Assembly (NCBI GenBank): GCA_043777595.1
Contig: JAYWHT010000090.1
Location: 1-33,459, forward strand
Direction: 5' to 3'
Origin: JAYVJH01 sp043777595
Lineage (GTDB): Bacteria; Bacteroidota; Bacteroidia; Cytophagales; Spirosomataceae
Length of the DNA stretch: 33,459 nt
Position 1 is the first letter of the stretch. Each line of letters starts with the position of its first letter. Below are positions 8,474 to 17,490 of the stretch, in pieces. A program made the position numbers and the translations under genes. The notes below the pieces were generated by a model that saw only the letters and a program-made list of their open reading frames with translations, made no database searches and had not been told where the DNA came from.

Positions 8474-9460
8474 ATGTCAAAAATCACTTTACTGATAGCA
8501 TTAGTTTTTTTGCTATCCAACTGCAAAACCAACAATTCGTCGTCTGAGCAAAGTACCACAATCGAAACAGCATTAGTCAAAACACCAACATTTAGTGGCG
8601 ACTCAGCATATGTGTTTGTAGATAAGCAAGTTAGGTTTGGGCCACGAGTACCCAACAGTGCTGCACACACCAAATGTGGCGATTATTTGGTAGCCGTTCT
8701 CAAAAAATACGGTTGCACAGTTTATGAACAAAAATTTGTTACAACAACATTTGACGGCAAAAGACTCAACGCCCGCAACATCATTGGTAGTATCAATCCT
8801 GCGGCTACTAAGCGTATATTGTTGGCCTCACACTGGGACAGCCGACCAGTAGCTGACCAGGATTCAACCAAAAAAACGGGGGCAATCGATGGCGCAAACG
8901 ATGGTGCAAGTGGAGTGGGAGTATTGATAGAGTTGGCGAGAGTCATAGAACAAGCAACCAAAAAACCAGATGTAGGCGTGGACTTGGTGTTTTTTGATGT
9001 CGAAGACGGTGGCTCGCCATTGGCTAAGGACGAGTTTGGCGGTTTTTGTTTGGGTTCGCAATATTGGGCTGCCAACAAACATTTGCCCAACTATTCTGCT
9101 TATTTTGGTATTTTGTTAGACATGGTCGGTGCCAAAGATGCTACGTTTCTCAAAGAAGGGTTCTCAAATCAATATGCCGCCGACATTACCCGAAATGTCT
9201 GGAACATCGCCAGCCGGCTGGGTTATAACAAGTATTTTATTGACCAAGACGGTGGGGCTATTACCGACGACCATTTGCCGGTAAACAAAACAGCCAAAAT
9301 ACCGATGCTCGACATTATTCATACCCAAGTAAACAGTCAAACCAAAACGTTTTTTGACCACTGGCATACACACCAAGACGGTATGCAACACATTGACCCT
9401 GCTACTCTCAAAGCCGTTGGACATGTACTATTGCAGGTAGTTTATGAACAGCAACCGTGA
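8474..9460 (+). CDS. Glutaminyl-peptide cyclotransferase (M28-fold lipoprotein)
   Basis: This 328-residue protein is a zinc-dependent glutaminyl cyclase of the M28 peptidase fold, which converts N-terminal Gln of exported proteins into pyroglutamate. The N-terminus is a lipoprotein signal (LLSN before Cys-17). Core motifs match animal-type QC: ASHWDSRP (H120), GANDGASG (D143, zinc ligand), FFDVEDGG (E177-D178 in the place of the paired acids of human QC), LLDMVGA, DDHLPV, and FFDHWHTH (H298, zinc ligand within the W-H-T signature). It starts 2 bases after the upstream stop, so it is cotranscribed with the T9SS-exported protein, whose mature N-terminus is predicted to be Gln. After Cys-17 there is no acidic export signal, so I infer a periplasm-facing lipoprotein. 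An aminopeptidase is the alternative, but the W-H-T motif favours QC. Confidence 0.85.
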   Translation: MSKITLLIALVFLLSNCKTNNSSSEQSTTIETALVKTPTFSGDSAYVFVDKQVRFGPRVPNSAAHTKCGDYLVAVLKKYGCTVYEQKFVTTTFDGKRLNARNIIGSINPAATKRILLASHWDSRPVADQDSTKKTGAIDGANDGASGVGVLIELARVIEQATKKPDVGVDLVFFDVEDGGSPLAKDEFGGFCLGSQYWAANKHLPNYSAYFGILLDMVGAKDATFLKEGFSNQYAADITRNVWNIASRLGYNKYFIDQDGGAITDDHLPVNKTAKIPMLDIIHTQVNSQTKTFFDHWHTHQDGMQHIDPATLKAVGHVLLQVVYEQQP

Positions 9461-9477
9461 TGTAATAGGCGTAATAT

Positions 9478-9993
9478 TTACAAACTTTGTTTGATTTCCC
9501 TGATGCGTTCGTTGAAATTCCAGTTATGAAAATCGACATCTGTCAGGCAAATAGCCCCCAAATACTTCATCACTTGCTCGGGGTGCGGCACACGTTGCCC
9601 AGTTTTGACATCAATGTACTTGGACGTAACCCAGAGTACGTTTTTGAGTTGCTGGCCACTGTCGTCGGTCATGTAATATTCGGTAACGATGGTGTCTTCT
9701 TTAAAATAAATCAATCGGCTTGTGATACGAACCCACTCGCTCACCATCGCTGGCCGCACATAGCCAATCTGATGCTGATAAACCACCCAACTTTGATTGA
9801 GTTCTTGAAACAATCGCCCAAAATTAAAATCGTAAAGTTTAGCTACTTGGTCTTCACGGGCATTGAAATAATAATCAAAATATTTTGAATTGTTGAGGTG
9901 ATTGAGCGGGTCGCAGTCTTGAAAACGAATAATGACACGAGACTGTGGCTCTTTGTCGAATTTTTTATTGGGGGTATTGTCAAAAAGATCCAT
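9478..9993 (-). CDS. Acyl-CoA thioesterase, hotdog fold (4HBT family)
   Basis: This 171-residue cytoplasmic protein has the hotdog thioesterase signature near the N-terminus: RFQDCDPLNHLNNSKYFDYY, with the Asp-x-x-x-His-x-N arrangement of the YbgC/4-hydroxybenzoyl-CoA thioesterase group. The central Y-x-H-Q-I-x-Y-x-R-P-A strand and the later TEYYM region fit the rest of the fold. The length is slightly above the usual 130-150 residues because of a C-terminal extension. It should hydrolyse an acyl-CoA, but the chain type cannot be read from sequence. It lies 6 bases downstream of the epimerase gene and is almost certainly in the same operon. It is convergent with the glutaminyl cyclase gene, only 17 bases away. 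Confidence 0.8.
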   Translation of the reverse strand: MDLFDNTPNKKFDKEPQSRVIIRFQDCDPLNHLNNSKYFDYYFNAREDQVAKLYDFNFGRLFQELNQSWVVYQHQIGYVRPAMVSEWVRITSRLIYFKEDTIVTEYYMTDDSGQQLKNVLWVTSKYIDVKTGQRVPHPEQVMKYLGAICLTDVDFHNWNFNERIREIKQSL

Positions 9994-9999
9994 GGGTGG

Positions 10000-10992
10000 T
10001 TATTTGTTTTTGATGCCATCGGTTACTCGTTTGATGGTTTGAGACAACGGAATAAATGAAAAGTTGATTTTTTTCTGAATTTTATCGGTGTCGTACACAA
10101 ACCGAGTGCGTGCGCTTTTGGCGGTTTCACGAGTTATGAGTGGGTTTTTGCCAGTAAAAAACGACCGTATGGCTTCTATCCGCCATAAGATTTCTGACAT
10201 AAAAGGCGAAATACCAATTGAGGGTGCTTTTTGATTGAAGCCCTGTGCAATTTGCTCAAACAAATCTTTGTATGTAGTCGTACCTGCATTGAGTACAAAA
10301 CGCTCGTTTTCTATATCTGACAGCAATAATTGAACAGTAATAGCGGCTACGTCCAGCACATCTACATAATTGACGAGACCTTGGGTATAAAATTTGTTTT
10401 GGTCATATACATACTTAAAAAGTTGTGTACTGCTGCGAGTCCAGTCGCCTTCGCCCAAAATTATAGACGGATTGACAATCACCGCAGGCAGTCCTTCGGC
10501 TGCGCCTCGCCATACTTCCAGCTCGGCTTGATATTTACTCTTGGCATAATGAGAATTGAGCGGGGAGTCTTCCCATTTTTGTTCTTCGTTGATGTGTATT
10601 GTTTTCTGAAAATCAACCTGATTTACATCTGGTCGTCCTATGGCTGCTATCGAACTCACAAAGGCCAATTTCTTAACACCCATCGCCATGCACACATTGA
10701 CGACATTGGCCGTGCCTTCGACATTGACTTTATACATCTGGTGGCGTAGTTTGGGCGAAAAAAACACCATTGCAGCCGTATGAACCACCTGTGAGACACC
10801 GACCATGGCTGCTTCGAGAGAGTTAATGTCCAATACATCGCCTTCTACCCACTCGATTTGCGTTTCTAAGTCTGCCAATGAACTTACATCACTGTTGCTT
10901 CTTTTTAAGGCTCTGACAACTTGCTTGTTTTTGAGTAAGCACCTCACTATGGCCGCCCCGACCAAGCCGTTTGCACCTGTAACGAGTATCAT
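10000..10992 (-). CDS. NAD(P)-dependent epimerase/dehydratase (extended SDR)
   Basis: This 330-residue extended short-chain dehydrogenase/reductase begins directly with the Rossmann motif MILVTGANGLVGAAIVRCLL. It has D-x-x-D around VEGDVLDINSLEAAMVG, VVHTAAMVFFSP, the SS-x-A region LAFVSSIAAIGRP, and the catalytic Y-x-x-x-K as HYAKSKYQAE. C-terminal parts (NPSIILGEGDW and NYVDVLDVA) are typical of the dihydroflavonol reductase/3-beta-HSD-like branch. A longer GTG-initiated version (to 11070) adds 26 non-conserved residues before the Rossmann strand, so the ATG at 10990-10992 is preferred. It lies in an operon with the thioesterase. The substrate is unknown; a sugar-nucleotide or a hydroxy-ketone are both possible. 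Confidence 0.85.
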   Translation of the reverse strand: MILVTGANGLVGAAIVRCLLKNKQVVRALKRSNSDVSSLADLETQIEWVEGDVLDINSLEAAMVGVSQVVHTAAMVFFSPKLRHQMYKVNVEGTANVVNVCMAMGVKKLAFVSSIAAIGRPDVNQVDFQKTIHINEEQKWEDSPLNSHYAKSKYQAELEVWRGAAEGLPAVIVNPSIILGEGDWTRSSTQLFKYVYDQNKFYTQGLVNYVDVLDVAAITVQLLLSDIENERFVLNAGTTTYKDLFEQIAQGFNQKAPSIGISPFMSEILWRIEAIRSFFTGKNPLITRETAKSARTRFVYDTDKIQKKINFSFIPLSQTIKRVTDGIKNK

Positions 10993-11148
10993 TAACGATT
11001 TTTTTATGTTTTGAAACACCAAATTAAGCACAAAACCACCATTGTTTTGGATAATTTGCAAAGAAAACACAAAAGAAGTGAATGGACTTGTTTTTTTTGT
11101 TAATTTCGCATGCTGAACTACAATCCCAACAACCTAACAATCAACAAT

Positions 11149-12429
11149 ATGAGCCTCTTTAGTTTGCTAAAAGATATAACAAGCGATAAAGTTGTGGCGC
11201 AGATAGCCGAACTGACTCAGGAAACACCAGCAAATGTTCAGAAAGCGTTTGAGGTGTCGGCAGTGGGTTTGGTTGGGTCGTTGCTCAAACGAGTAAGTTC
11301 AGAAACAGGTATGAAACTGGTACATGACCAAATCAGTAAAATAACTTTTGATGATAGCGACCTCGCCAATAGCCTCAAAAGTACCGATGGGCTAATGCAG
11401 TTGGCAGCCAGTGGCGACAAAATTTTGAATACTATACTGCCAAACGTAAAAAGCCCCGTGATTGGTCTCATCAGTAAGGCAACAAGTATGCGAAACAGTA
11501 AGTCGTCGGTACTCTGTACGGTCAATATGTTGTTGATAACAAGTGTACTACGCAATCACATAAAGGCTCAAAATCTAAGCCCAGAGTCGCTGGCCTCTTA
11601 TTTGGGCGACCAACGTGAGGGCTTGCTCGAAGTATCGCCTGCCGACAATGCCAGTATCATTGAGGCTACTGGTATTGGGTATTTGCTCACTAATTTTAGC
11701 GTACCTCAAAATACCACCCAAAAAGACGCTACTGCTACCGACATAACCTCGACCATAAAAGATGACTCTCAGATACCGTTTTTGAGCGGCAACGACTACG
11801 AAAAAACCACAGCCAATTATGCTCCTATTTTTAAATGGATTGGTGCCGGACTTGGTGCGGTGGTCTTGGTGGCAGGCGGGCTTTATGTTTGGAACAATAT
11901 TAAAAGTACCACAACCGACAACACAGACTCGACCGAAATAGCCCAAAACGAAGCAAGGGTAATTGTAGAGCCAGTTGATACAAACGCAAACAAAGTACCA
12001 GATACTACCACAACCCCCGAGCCACTGCCCACAGTAGCTGTACCGACCACAAACGCCATGCAAGCGTACTTGGCAGATACAACCAAAGCCAAAGGTCGAA
12101 CGTTTAGATTTGACAATGTAGATTTTGAAAATAACAGTGTAAAATCCAAACCCGATGTAAGCACCGCCATTGGTGGGTTGGTTGGCTTGCTCAAAAAACA
12201 CCCAAATGCCCAAGTGAAGTTTATAGTATATGCCAACGACGCACAGCTACCGCTCACCAATAAAATGCTGGCCATCAAAAGAGCCTATGAACTCAAAAAC
12301 CTTATGATAAACGGGGGTATTAGTTTTGTGCGAATAGACACCGAGGCACGAGGCAACGGTATGGAGTCAAAAATAAGCCCCAGCCCCAAACCGTTGCGAG
12401 AGGTGTATGTTAAATTTGTAAAAAAATGA
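11149..12429 (+). CDS. DUF937-like protein with one membrane helix and a C-terminal OmpA-like domain
   Basis: This 426-residue protein has three parts. Residues 1-190 are helical and resemble the DUF937/YidB-like family (opening MSLFSLLKDI, many short Leu/Ala helices). A single membrane segment follows near residue 230 (WIGAGLGAVVLVAGGLYVW). After a Thr/Pro/Asn-rich linker comes an OmpA-like peptidoglycan-binding domain: FRFDNVDFENNSVKSKP, a LLKKHPNAQVKF strand, and the N-x-x-x-AIKRAYELKNLMI helix. In canonical OmpA domains an Asp and an Arg bind diaminopimelate; here the Asp position is not clear. An ATG at 11110 would add 13 residues, but a weak -7-like TAATTTCG lies at 11101-11108, so the ATG at 11149 is preferred. 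Its last four bases overlap the next gene (ATGA), implying coupling. The role may be tethering of the envelope to the wall; that is inference. Confidence 0.65.
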   Translation: MSLFSLLKDITSDKVVAQIAELTQETPANVQKAFEVSAVGLVGSLLKRVSSETGMKLVHDQISKITFDDSDLANSLKSTDGLMQLAASGDKILNTILPNVKSPVIGLISKATSMRNSKSSVLCTVNMLLITSVLRNHIKAQNLSPESLASYLGDQREGLLEVSPADNASIIEATGIGYLLTNFSVPQNTTQKDATATDITSTIKDDSQIPFLSGNDYEKTTANYAPIFKWIGAGLGAVVLVAGGLYVWNNIKSTTTDNTDSTEIAQNEARVIVEPVDTNANKVPDTTTTPEPLPTVAVPTTNAMQAYLADTTKAKGRTFRFDNVDFENNSVKSKPDVSTAIGGLVGLLKKHPNAQVKFIVYANDAQLPLTNKMLAIKRAYELKNLMINGGISFVRIDTEARGNGMESKISPSPKPLREVYVKFVKK

Positions 12430-13325
12430 AATCCAAAATTTTTATTTTACTATCCTACACTTTCTATTTTACATTAGTCCCCAGTATAGCCCAGCGGCCC
12501 AAAGGCCGTTTTTTGACAGATAGTATTGCAGTTGGTAAGCCCTTTCAGTTTTCGCTTAGTTTCAAACACAATCCTGATATTGAGGTGATTTTCCCAGACA
12601 CCAACTATAATTTTGCGCCTTTTGAAGTACTCAAACATGATTATTTTGACACCCAAACCGACAAAACAGGTAGCTTAGATAGCGCCGTTTATACGCTCAT
12701 TTCGTTTGACCTTGCCTCGGTTCAAAAATTGAGCCTCCCTATTTGGGTCATAACAGAACAAGATTGTACTGCCAACTATTCGTACAGTCGCTCTGTGATG
12801 ATGACTCGGCTCATACAAACCAAAGACACACTAAAACTCAAAAAAGAAACTACCTTTCAGATTGTTCCACAGCAGCCCAACTATCCGTATATTTTTCTAA
12901 TTCTGATTACTATTATCTTCCTGTCTTTGACTATTTATTGGTTTTTTGGCAAACAAATAGGCCGACAATGGCAACTGTATCAGTTATACAGTCGCAAACG
13001 AGATTTTAGTAGTAATTTTAGTCGCCTCAAACTCAAAATCAATAAAAAAAGCGGTCTCGAAAATGTCGAAAAAGCAGTTGTACTCTGGAAGGCATACCTA
13101 CACCGCCTCGAAAACAAACCCTTTGAGACCTTTACATCAAAAGAAATAGCCGACAGTCTGTCGAGCGAAAAGTTGGGCATTACCCTCAGAGAAATCGACG
13201 CCGTAGTCTATGGTGGTTTGTCTTCGGCAACCATCGTTGAGCTATTGGCCGTACTCGAAAGCGTAGCCCGAGAACGCTACCTACGCCGCCGCACCGCCAT
13301 TGCACTGCCCCCCAACCGAAAATAA
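12426..13325 (+). CDS. BatD/DUF4381-like membrane protein with signal peptide
   Basis: This 299-residue protein of no firmly recognised family has a signal peptide ending VPSIA before Gln-Arg-Pro. A periplasmic beta-rich segment of about 130 residues (VGKPFQFSLSFKHNP onward) resembles the N-terminal part of BatD-like proteins. A single membrane helix (YIFLILITIIFLSLTIYWFF) is near residues 158-177. The cytoplasmic C-terminal region (VVLWKAYLHRLENKPFETFT, then LREIDAVVYGG) recalls the DUF4381 tail often found in Bat-type operons. It overlaps the OmpA-like gene by four bases, so the two are probably translated together and work in one envelope complex. No other bat genes (MoxR ATPase, BatA/B) are present in the window. 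Confidence 0.55.
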   Translation: MKSKIFILLSYTFYFTLVPSIAQRPKGRFLTDSIAVGKPFQFSLSFKHNPDIEVIFPDTNYNFAPFEVLKHDYFDTQTDKTGSLDSAVYTLISFDLASVQKLSLPIWVITEQDCTANYSYSRSVMMTRLIQTKDTLKLKKETTFQIVPQQPNYPYIFLILITIIFLSLTIYWFFGKQIGRQWQLYQLYSRKRDFSSNFSRLKLKINKKSGLENVEKAVVLWKAYLHRLENKPFETFTSKEIADSLSSEKLGITLREIDAVVYGGLSSATIVELLAVLESVARERYLRRRTAIALPPNRK

Positions 13326-13499
13326 CGAGAGTAGGTACAGCTTGCAATAGCCCTCATTGTGGCATGTGAGTGCTGAGGTATTTATATTTTTTGTTTAGTT
13401 ATTGTTTAAAGTAGGCAAAATATCGAAGCCATAACCTATATTTTGGTGAATGCAACCCCGAAAAGTGATAATTTTTGAGTTGTGTTTTGAATCAATATA

Positions 13500-13507
13500 T
13501 AAATTTG
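13500..13507 (+). promoter_or_regulatory. Candidate -7 promoter box for cysS
   Basis: TAAATTTG is an exact TAnnTTTG match, 91 bases before the cysS ATG. A TTG at 13480-13482 is 17 bases upstream, at the short end of the accepted spacing. This would give a leader of about 85 bases. The rest of the 273-base gap between 13325 and 13599 shows no gene or repeat that I can support. Confidence 0.4.
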
Positions 13508-13598
13508 GGCGTTTGTAATGTAGTCTCATAGGGGCATTTGCCCAATAACGTATCCACCAACCCGTTCATTATCCAATAAAATATTTCTTAAAAATTTC

Positions 13599-15131
13599 AT
13601 GCAATCACTCAAAATCTATAACACACTCACACGCCAAAAAGATATTTTTGAACCCATCGCTGCACCCAACGTTGGTATGTATGTTTGTGGGCCGACTGTC
13701 TATAATTATGTTCATTTGGGCAATGTCCGCACATTTCTCACCTTCGATACACTTTTTAGATACTTGACACAGATTGGTTACAAAGTGCGGTATGTCAGAA
13801 ATATAACCGACGTAGGCCACTTGGTAGGCGACGGCGACGAGGGCGAAGATAAAATTGGTAAAATGGCCAAACTCGAGCAACTCGAACCAATGGAAATTGT
13901 ACAACGCTACACTAATGATTTTCATGATGTATTGGCTCAGTTTAATATGATACCGCCCAGCATTGAGCCTACTGCAACGGGGCATTTGATAGAACAAATC
14001 GAAGCCACGCAGTTGCTTATCGACAAAGGGCTGGCCTACGAAGCCAACGGCTCTGTGTATTTTGATATTGCCCAATATAACCTCAATGGCAACGAATATG
14101 GCAAGCTCTCTGGCCGAGTTATTGACGAACTTTTGACCGAAACCCGAGAACTGGAGGGTACGTCCGAAAAACGAAATCCGTTAGACTTTGCTATCTGGAA
14201 AAAAGCCGCTCCCGAACACCTCATGCAATGGAACTCGCCTTGGGGGTTGGGTTTTCCAGGGTGGCATTTGGAGTGTACGTGCATGAGTACCAAATACTTA
14301 GGCAAACAGTTTGACATTCATGGAGGCGGCATGGACTTGAAGTTTCCACACCACGAATGTGAAATCGCACAAGGTACTGGTCTCAATGGCATAAGCCCTG
14401 TGCGCTACTGGATGCACTCAAATATGCTAACCGTCAATGGTCAAAAAATGTCAAAATCGCTGGGTAATTCGTTCTTGCCGTCTGAGTTATTTAGCGGAAG
14501 CCACCCACTTCTCGATCAAGCATATAGCCCGATGACCGTCCGTTTTTTTATGTTACAGAGCCAATATCGCAGCACACTCGACTTCTCAAACGATGCACTC
14601 AAAGGTTCTCAAAAAGGATTTAAGCGACTGCTAAATGGCCTAAAAGCCATCAAAGAAATGGTGTATATTCCTGCCGAAATTACAACGCAAGTACATGAAG
14701 CTGGTCTGGTGGTTTCGACACCTGGGGCTAAATTGGACGAAAAAAAAATAAATGATATAGACAAAACGATTACCGCTTTTTATGAAGCCATGAACGACGA
14801 CCTCAACACAGCCGTAGCCATTGCACAACTTTTTGGACTGCTTAAATACGTTAATATGCTTTATCTCAACCAATTAAAAACAGCCGAATTGGGCGAGAAA
14901 ACCTTTGAAATACTCAAAGAAAAATACGTTTTGTTTTTTGAACAAATATTGGGCCTCAAACAAGAAAAAACAGATGGCGACGATGTACTCAAAGGAATGT
15001 TGAACCTATACCGAGAATATAAAGCAGCACAGGCTTACGACAAAATCGACGAAATACGGACTTACTTCAAAGCACAAGGATTAGTTATCAGAGACATGAA
15101 GCACAGCATAGACTGGGCTTTTGAGGAATAA
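13599..15131 (+). CDS. cysS: Cysteinyl-tRNA synthetase
   Basis: This complete 510-residue class I aminoacyl-tRNA synthetase charges tRNA-Cys in the cytoplasm. It shows the first zinc ligand and start of the catalytic fold as YVCGPTVYNYVHLGN (C30, with HLGN at 39-42 as the HIGH-type motif). Further zinc-site residues are in LECTCMS and HHECEIAQ, and the KMSKS loop is NGQKMSKSLGN. The LEGTSEKRNPLDFAIWKKA insertion and the C-terminal DALR-like helical bundle are typical. The length is close to other Bacteroidetes CysRS. A candidate promoter is seen 91 bases upstream and the gene appears to stand alone. Confidence 0.97.
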   Translation: MQSLKIYNTLTRQKDIFEPIAAPNVGMYVCGPTVYNYVHLGNVRTFLTFDTLFRYLTQIGYKVRYVRNITDVGHLVGDGDEGEDKIGKMAKLEQLEPMEIVQRYTNDFHDVLAQFNMIPPSIEPTATGHLIEQIEATQLLIDKGLAYEANGSVYFDIAQYNLNGNEYGKLSGRVIDELLTETRELEGTSEKRNPLDFAIWKKAAPEHLMQWNSPWGLGFPGWHLECTCMSTKYLGKQFDIHGGGMDLKFPHHECEIAQGTGLNGISPVRYWMHSNMLTVNGQKMSKSLGNSFLPSELFSGSHPLLDQAYSPMTVRFFMLQSQYRSTLDFSNDALKGSQKGFKRLLNGLKAIKEMVYIPAEITTQVHEAGLVVSTPGAKLDEKKINDIDKTITAFYEAMNDDLNTAVAIAQLFGLLKYVNMLYLNQLKTAELGEKTFEILKEKYVLFFEQILGLKQEKTDGDDVLKGMLNLYREYKAAQAYDKIDEIRTYFKAQGLVIRDMKHSIDWAFEE

Positions 15132-15213
15132 AGTGAAAAATAAATATAAGAAAGTGCTTTAATCTCGGTTGTTTGAGAGTGTTGAGGTAAAATAAAAGGT
15201 TATCTAACAACTT

Positions 15214-17403
15214 TTAGACCACATAACTATCCAAAGCTTGCTGCAAAGGCAAATTTCTAAGTCTTTTGCCAGTCAAGTCAAAAATAGCGTTGGCGATAGC
15301 TGGTGCAATGGGCGCAATCGGTGGCTCGCCTACGCCATAAGGTGCGGGGGCATTTTCTAAGATAATGGTCAAAATCTCGGGTGTGTCGCTTAGGGTGGCC
15401 ATAGGGTATTGGTGGTAGTTGGTGGCGGTAGTCTGTCCGTCTTTTATTTGTATTTCTTCATACAAACCTGCGCCAATACCCATCATCACACAGCCTTCTA
15501 CTTGCGCTCTGATACCTTCTGGATTGATAGCAAAACCTACGTCGAGTACATTGGTTATTTTTTTGACTTTGATTTGTCCATCAATTATGGCTACCTCTAC
15601 GGCAGCGGCAGCTACCGTTTTGCGGTCGCTACATATTGCCATGCCACGGCCTATACCGTCTGGTTTGGGGGTATTCCAGTTGCTTTTTTCTTGTAACACC
15701 GTCAGTGCTTTGGCCATGCGCCCCGATAGCTCGCTGCCACCTCTGAGTAGTTCCAATCGCAGTGCAAATGGGTCTTTCTTTGTTTGAGCCGCCACTTCGT
15801 CCATAAAACTCTCAATGGCAAAAGTGTTGGGATATACACCCACCGTGCGCCAAATACCAGCAGGATAGGGTACATCGGTATTCCATAGATTGACAGATTT
15901 GTTCTGAATATTGTACAAAATACTCGCTCCATGCCCTGCCGAGATGGCATCTGCTCCCAAAAGCGTCATACCGATTTTGCCTCCCAACTGCCTCAGTAGC
16001 ATATCTGGTGTAGCTTGGTCGTGGGTCATGGCCTCGATTGTGCCGTCGGTTGCTATCTTGGCCTGTAACACATGGTGCGTGTTGGGCCGATAAAGCGAAT
16101 TTTGAAACTCTTGCTCTCGTGTCGGAATCAGTTTGACGGGCTTGCCTACCATTCGTGAAAGTAAGGCTGCTTTGGTGGCGTAATTTCGTTGTGTCTTTCG
16201 GCCAAATCCTCCTCCCAAATACGGCACTTGCACATCAACTTGGTCTTTATCGACTCCCAAATCTTTGGCTACTTGGTCTCTGACAAACACAGGTGTTTGC
16301 GTACCAATTATGACCGTAATTTTGTCTTTCTGCACATCGGCAATTGCCCCAAAAACCTCCATTGGGGCGTGGGTCGCCATGGGTGTTCGGTATTCTTGTC
16401 TCAAAATTGTCTGCGTACTTTTTTCAATAATACTCTCTGCCTTGCCTTCTTTCTGTACGTTGATAGCCTTTGTTTTTCCAACTGTTACCATCTCTATTAT
16501 GTCGGCCTGTTGCCATTGTCTGGGTACGTTCCAGGTTACGGCTATTTGGCGTATAGCCACGTCTGCTGCATACCGAGTTTTGGCTACCACGGCCACAAAC
16601 TCACCATCACGTACTACTTTTATGACATTGGCCGAGGCTTCGGCTTTGGAGGTATCAATGGTTTTGATTGTTCCCTCAAAATACGGACTTTCGAGCGTCA
16701 GTGCGTGTACCATTTCGGGTAGCTCGCTATCAATCGTATATTTGGCCGTAGCCATTACCTTACATTTTACGTCAATTCGCTTATGGTCTTTGCCTATGTA
16801 TTTAAAAGCCGAGGCGGGCTTCAAGGCAGGTGTTTTGGGTATGTCCCATTTTTTGGTAGAGGCCGCTATATCGGCATATTTGGCCGAGTGGCTTCCCGAA
16901 GTAAGCAAGCCATTTTGAGCTACAACAGTTTCTGGTTTTACATTCCATTGTTTGGCAGCGGCGGTTTTGAGCATTTCTCGCATTGTGGCCGCTACTTCTC
17001 TGATTGGTTCAAAAAGCGAAATCGTACTACTACTGCCGCCCGTCCCAAAGTCGTCAATCAGGCCGCTACCTGTGCTGGCCGACTCTACTTTGATTTGGCT
17101 CAATGGGACCTCTAACTCTTCGGCGGCCATCATCGCAAAACCCGTAAAAATACCCTGCCCCATTTCAGATTTTGGTACTTTCATCAATACTGTATTGTCT
17201 GGCAGAATCTCAAACCAAAAATCGGGTTTCAATGTCGAAAGGCTTGATGGCAAATCTGAATTTTCGGCTTTCTGAGCTACATACCGCCGCATGGGGCTGC
17301 AGCTCATGTATGAGGCCACAACCGTACCACCCATCACGATAGCACCTCTTTGTAGGAATTTGCGGCGAGAAAACATTTTTTTATCTATATTGTCAGAAGT
17401 CAT
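15214..17403 (-). CDS. Molybdopterin-binding large subunit of an IorB-type molybdenum hydroxylase
   Basis: This 729-residue catalytic subunit belongs to the xanthine dehydrogenase superfamily, in the isoquinoline 1-oxidoreductase beta/aldehyde dehydrogenase branch. It starts with a twin-arginine-type leader (SRRKFLQ followed by a hydrophobic stretch), so the folded cofactor-loaded enzyme is probably exported to the periplasm. Cofactor-binding segments visible are GTGGSSSTISLFEP, YLGGGFGRKTQRN, the W-R-x-V-G-x-x-P region GIWRTVGVYPNTFAIESFMDE, and near the C-terminus GVGEPPIAPIAPAIANAIF, whose Glu is the catalytic base in the family. The ATG at 17401-17403 is chosen over a TTG at 17460 because the leader then starts 9 residues before the twin arginines. 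The upstream gene encodes the iron-sulfur partner; no FAD subunit is present. The substrate (aldehyde or N-heterocycle) is unknown. Confidence 0.85.
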   Translation of the reverse strand: MTSDNIDKKMFSRRKFLQRGAIVMGGTVVASYMSCSPMRRYVAQKAENSDLPSSLSTLKPDFWFEILPDNTVLMKVPKSEMGQGIFTGFAMMAAEELEVPLSQIKVESASTGSGLIDDFGTGGSSSTISLFEPIREVAATMREMLKTAAAKQWNVKPETVVAQNGLLTSGSHSAKYADIAASTKKWDIPKTPALKPASAFKYIGKDHKRIDVKCKVMATAKYTIDSELPEMVHALTLESPYFEGTIKTIDTSKAEASANVIKVVRDGEFVAVVAKTRYAADVAIRQIAVTWNVPRQWQQADIIEMVTVGKTKAINVQKEGKAESIIEKSTQTILRQEYRTPMATHAPMEVFGAIADVQKDKITVIIGTQTPVFVRDQVAKDLGVDKDQVDVQVPYLGGGFGRKTQRNYATKAALLSRMVGKPVKLIPTREQEFQNSLYRPNTHHVLQAKIATDGTIEAMTHDQATPDMLLRQLGGKIGMTLLGADAISAGHGASILYNIQNKSVNLWNTDVPYPAGIWRTVGVYPNTFAIESFMDEVAAQTKKDPFALRLELLRGGSELSGRMAKALTVLQEKSNWNTPKPDGIGRGMAICSDRKTVAAAAVEVAIIDGQIKVKKITNVLDVGFAINPEGIRAQVEGCVMMGIGAGLYEEIQIKDGQTTATNYHQYPMATLSDTPEILTIILENAPAPYGVGEPPIAPIAPAIANAIFDLTGKRLRNLPLQQALDSYVV

Positions 17404-17490
17404 TGTCTTAGGAGTAAATTTTAAATAAATCGAACTACCAAAAGGCAGTTTATAATCCAATATTTTTGCAATTTATTATTTTTCTGTTTC

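Noticed and set aside
11575..12278. Two long reading frames on the minus strand within the DUF937-OmpA gene
   Set aside because: They lie opposite a gene with recognisable domains and membrane segment. Their products are Cys/Gly/Ser-rich with no motif, and they overlap each other in different frames.
13326..13598. RNA gene upstream of cysS, such as a T-box or tRNA
   Set aside because: No cloverleaf, specifier-loop or antiterminator structure could be found; only a candidate promoter box is supported.
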